This document shows, piece after piece, positions 61,573 through 64,000 of a stretch of 64,000 bases of DNA. A model generated the notes under the pieces. It saw only the letters and a list, made by a program, of their open reading frames with translations, was not told the DNA's origin and made no database searches. Numbering within the stretch: the stretch's first letter is position 1; the number at the start of each line of letters is the position of its first letter. The stretch lies in the NCBI GenBank assembly GCA_023429995.1, contig JAEZCE010000017.1, positions 1-64,000 of the forward strand. The letters are read 5' to 3'. Made by a program: the position numbers and the translations under genes. Source of the stretch: Bacillota bacterium (GTDB taxonomy: Bacteria > Bacillota > UBA4882 > UBA8346).

Positions 61573-63558
61573 ATGAATCGAATCGTTATCATCGGCGGGG
61601 GTTACGCAGGCGTGCTTACGGCAAAGAAGCTTGCCAAGAAATTTAAGAAGGACGCCGCTACATCGGTCACCCTGATCGATAAAAACCCGATCCATACGAT
61701 GCTTACGGAGTTGCATGAGGTCGCCGCGGGAAGAGTCGAAGAGGACAGCATCAGGATAAGCTTTAAAAAGGTCTTTGCGGGCCGAAAGGTACAATTCGTC
61801 CAGGACTTTGTGGAGTCCGTCGATTTCACCCAAAAAACCGTCCTCGGAAGGAACGGGTCTTATGAATACGACTATCTGGTGATGGCTGCAGGTTCGCGCC
61901 CGACTTATTTCGGAATCCCGGGGGCGGAGGATCATTCCCTATCCTTATGGTCTTACGAAGACGCCATCAGGCTTAGGGAGCACATCCTGGAACGTTTCAG
62001 ACAGGCTGCTTCGGAAACCGACGGGCTTGAAAGACGCAGGCTGCTTACTTTCCATGTGGTCGGCGCAGGTTTGACCGGTGTTGAAATGGTGGGCGAGCTT
62101 GCCGAATACGCGCCGGTATTGTGCGACAGGTTCGAGATCGACCGGAAAGAGGTATCCCTTTTCAATGTAGATTTACTTTCCCGGGCCGTACCCAGCCTTC
62201 CGGAAAAGCTTTCTGCTAAAATACAGCGCCGCCTGGAAAAGATGGGCGTGAGCATGCTGCTTAACACCAGAGTCGCCGAGATCGGCCGGGATTACATCGA
62301 CCTGAGCTGCAAAGAAAATGTAAGCCGGCATGCTACCGGTACCGTGATCTGGGTGGGCGGCATCGAATGCGCTTGTGTGACTTTCAAGGCCGGAGAGGCT
62401 GCGTCATGCGACCGCCGGGGCCGGTTGAATACGGACAAATACCTCAGGTGTGTCGGGGACGAAAGCTTTTATGTTGCCGGAGACAACCTGAATTGCATCC
62501 CCGAGGGCCAGTCCGAACCGGTGCCGCAAATGGTGGAAAACTGCGAGCTAAGCGCCGATACCGTGGCCCATAATATCCATGCCTCCGTAACCGGCAAAGG
62601 CAAACTCGAAGAGTATAGGCCCAAGTTCCACGGGGTCATGGTAAGCCTCGGCGGGCGATACGCGGTCGCCAGGGTAGGTTTACCCGGATTGATGATCAAC
62701 CTTCCCTCTTTTCTGGCGATGTTTACCAAGCACTTTATCAATATCCTGTATTTTGTCCAGGTGCTTGGCTGGAACAAGGTATCCAGCTATCTGGGACACG
62801 AAATTTTTACCATCCGCAATAAACGGAGCTTTGTCGGAGGACATCTGAGCAATCGCACGCCCAGTTTCCTTTTGGTTCCGCTTCGCCTTTGGCTGGGCGC
62901 GGCATGGCTGTTCGAAGGGATTATGAAAATAGTGGAGGGTTGGTTCGGAACCCCCAAGCTTAATGACTTTTTCGGCGGGGCGAATTCCTGGTATAATTCT
63001 CTGCTGGGAACCACCTCCGACGCAGTTTCCTCTGCGACCAATGCCGCCGCCTCGGCATCCGACGCGGTGAGCGCGGCAACCGGAGCGGCATCCTCGGCGC
63101 CCGCAGCCGGGACAGTGATTTTGAACTGGGATATTTTCGGCATCTTCAGGATGATATTCGTCAGCGGCAAGTCGCTGGCAAAGTCGACCATCGCCGATTA
63201 CGCTTTTAAGGTGGACATTCCCGTTATGAACTGGTTTATCAACACATACATCTTGCCTTTTGACTGGCTCCAGCTTGCAATGCAGATAGCCATCGTCGCC
63301 GCCGAGATACTCATCGGGCTTGCGCTTATCGGAGGATTGTTCACCCCGCTGGTTGGCGCGCTCTCGATAGCGCTGCTGTGCATGTTTATTACCTCCACGG
63401 GCCTGTACCTGTCAACCTTCTGGATGTTAGTGGCGGCGGTAGCCATGCTCTGGGGCGCGGGCGGCATATTCGGCCTGGACTATTACACAACTCCGCTCCT
63501 GAAAAAAGGTTGGAAGCGGCTGGGTTGGGTAAGGCGGTTATATATCTATCATGACTGA
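61573..63558 (+). CDS. ndh2: membrane-anchored type II NADH dehydrogenase (Ndh2-like)
   Basis: A 661-residue fusion. The N-terminal 400 residues form an NDH-2 flavoenzyme: FAD loop IVIIGGGYAGVLTAK, NADH loop VVGAGLTGVEMVGELAE and the C-terminal FAD motif FYVAGDNLNC. The remainder is membranous and DoxX-like (RLWLGAAWLFEGIMK, then two to three more segments), interrupted by an Ala/Ser-rich loop (about 476-515). Such a C-terminal membrane domain distinguishes the electron-transfer Ndh2 of Listeria. It passes electrons from NADH to demethylmenaquinone. It overlaps the next gene by 8 bases and is more GC-rich than the window. Confidence 0.88.
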   Translation: MNRIVIIGGGYAGVLTAKKLAKKFKKDAATSVTLIDKNPIHTMLTELHEVAAGRVEEDSIRISFKKVFAGRKVQFVQDFVESVDFTQKTVLGRNGSYEYDYLVMAAGSRPTYFGIPGAEDHSLSLWSYEDAIRLREHILERFRQAASETDGLERRRLLTFHVVGAGLTGVEMVGELAEYAPVLCDRFEIDRKEVSLFNVDLLSRAVPSLPEKLSAKIQRRLEKMGVSMLLNTRVAEIGRDYIDLSCKENVSRHATGTVIWVGGIECACVTFKAGEAASCDRRGRLNTDKYLRCVGDESFYVAGDNLNCIPEGQSEPVPQMVENCELSADTVAHNIHASVTGKGKLEEYRPKFHGVMVSLGGRYAVARVGLPGLMINLPSFLAMFTKHFINILYFVQVLGWNKVSSYLGHEIFTIRNKRSFVGGHLSNRTPSFLLVPLRLWLGAAWLFEGIMKIVEGWFGTPKLNDFFGGANSWYNSLLGTTSDAVSSATNAAASASDAVSAATGAASSAPAAGTVILNWDIFGIFRMIFVSGKSLAKSTIADYAFKVDIPVMNWFINTYILPFDWLQLAMQIAIVAAEILIGLALIGGLFTPLVGALSIALLCMFITSTGLYLSTFWMLVAAVAMLWGAGGIFGLDYYTTPLLKKGWKRLGWVRRLYIYHD

Positions 63559-64000
63559 CAAATCGAATTTGGCGTATATAAGCGAGCCCGGACCTCCCAC
63601 GGACGGGCTTGAATACGACGAAGCCCTGCGTCTGACGGAGCTGGAGGTCAGAAAACTCCTAAAAGATGCTCCGCCGCTTATCAGGGTCCAGACTTCGCAT
63701 CTTGCCCAGGCAGCCGGGAAAGGCATAAGAGCGCGGGCTTTACTTGCTTGTTCCATAGGGGCTGACGGCCTGGTCAGGCAAGGCGCGGTCAATGCCGCCA
63801 CCGCCATTGAGTTACTGCATCTGGCCACGCTTATTCATGACGACATCATCGACGAAGCCGATATGCGCCGGGGTATAGACGCTCTGCACGTGAAATTCGG
63901 CGAAAAGACGGCCATCCTCTGTGGAGACTATCTGTTCTGCCTTGCCTTTGACCTGGCTTCGTCGATATCCCCCCGGGAATCGGACCGGGATAAGGCAGAC
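63551..64000 (+). CDS. dmkB: polyprenyl diphosphate synthase (DmkB-like), 3' end outside window
   Basis: The first 150 residues of an all-trans polyprenyl synthetase. The first Asp-rich motif LIHDDIIDEADMRRG is visible, as are the Gly-Lys-Gly-Ile-Arg-Ala-Arg substrate segment near 56 and the GDYLFCLAFDLA helix. It makes the side chain of (demethyl)menaquinone. Its place behind ndh2 corresponds to dmkB of the electron transfer locus. The frame is open to the window end. Confidence 0.9.
   Translation, partial: MTDKSNLAYISEPGPPTDGLEYDEALRLTELEVRKLLKDAPPLIRVQTSHLAQAAGKGIRARALLACSIGADGLVRQGAVNAATAIELLHLATLIHDDIIDEADMRRGIDALHVKFGEKTAILCGDYLFCLAFDLASSISPRESDRDKAD

Overview
The window looks like a chromosomal segment of an anaerobic Bacillota (Firmicutes). 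Strong Shine-Dalgarno sites, ATG/GTG/TTG starts, a complete F-type ATP synthase operon preceded by upp and a UDP-GlcNAc 2-epimerase gene, a SAM-I riboswitch in front of metK, and a PTS with its own HPr and EI all fit. An AsmA-like protein hints at a diderm or otherwise unusual lineage (a Limnochordia/Hydrogenispora-like organism is a guess). No rRNA genes and no CRISPR array were seen.

Layout. 1-820: a 42-bp tandem repeat and a gene remnant. 822-6990: a NarL-type two-component system, then a carbohydrate ABC importer (binding protein and two permeases, no ATPase) and a sugar-phosphate isomerase/epimerase-like enzyme. 7402-16490: a PTS operon with a PRD regulator, EIIA, EIIB, EIIC, a four-carbon acid sugar kinase (DUF1537), an Asp/Glu racemase-like protein, a class II aldolase, HPr and EI; it looks like a self-contained uptake and catabolic pathway for an unidentified sugar or sugar acid. 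16880-18725: a GntR-ABC exporter operon with a visible operator. 18854-20891: a lytic transglycosylase and a GNAT protein. 21353-33737: tsaC/sua5, DUF3108, a YwlE-like phosphatase with a coiled-coil insertion, upp, wecB and the atp operon. 33761-39495: SAM-I riboswitch-metK, an orphan response regulator, DUF192, a TGS-containing nucleoside kinase and the AsmA-like gene.

39760-59225 is accessory DNA at a tRNA-Ala gene. The tRNA 3' end occurs three times (39790, 54956, 59177) and bounds two tandem islands. Island A (15.2 kb) carries a tyrosine integrase, excisionase-like proteins, a serine recombinase, a TerS-like protein without capsid genes, a candidate structured RNA, a type I restriction-modification system with a broken Xre-like regulator, and, next to the tRNA, a tight four-gene operon: a divergent RuBisCO-like protein, a small membrane protein, a GNAT protein and an ASCH-domain protein. 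I do not recognise this operon as a described system and regard it as the best candidate for something new. Island B (4.2 kb) carries a NifD/NifK-like gene pair without a reductase, abutting a truncated zeta-toxin-like gene.

60053-64000 (running off the window) matches the flavin-based extracellular electron transfer locus described in Listeria: an EetB-like protein, an EcfT/FmnA-like protein, a membrane-anchored type II NADH dehydrogenase and a polyprenyl diphosphate synthase.
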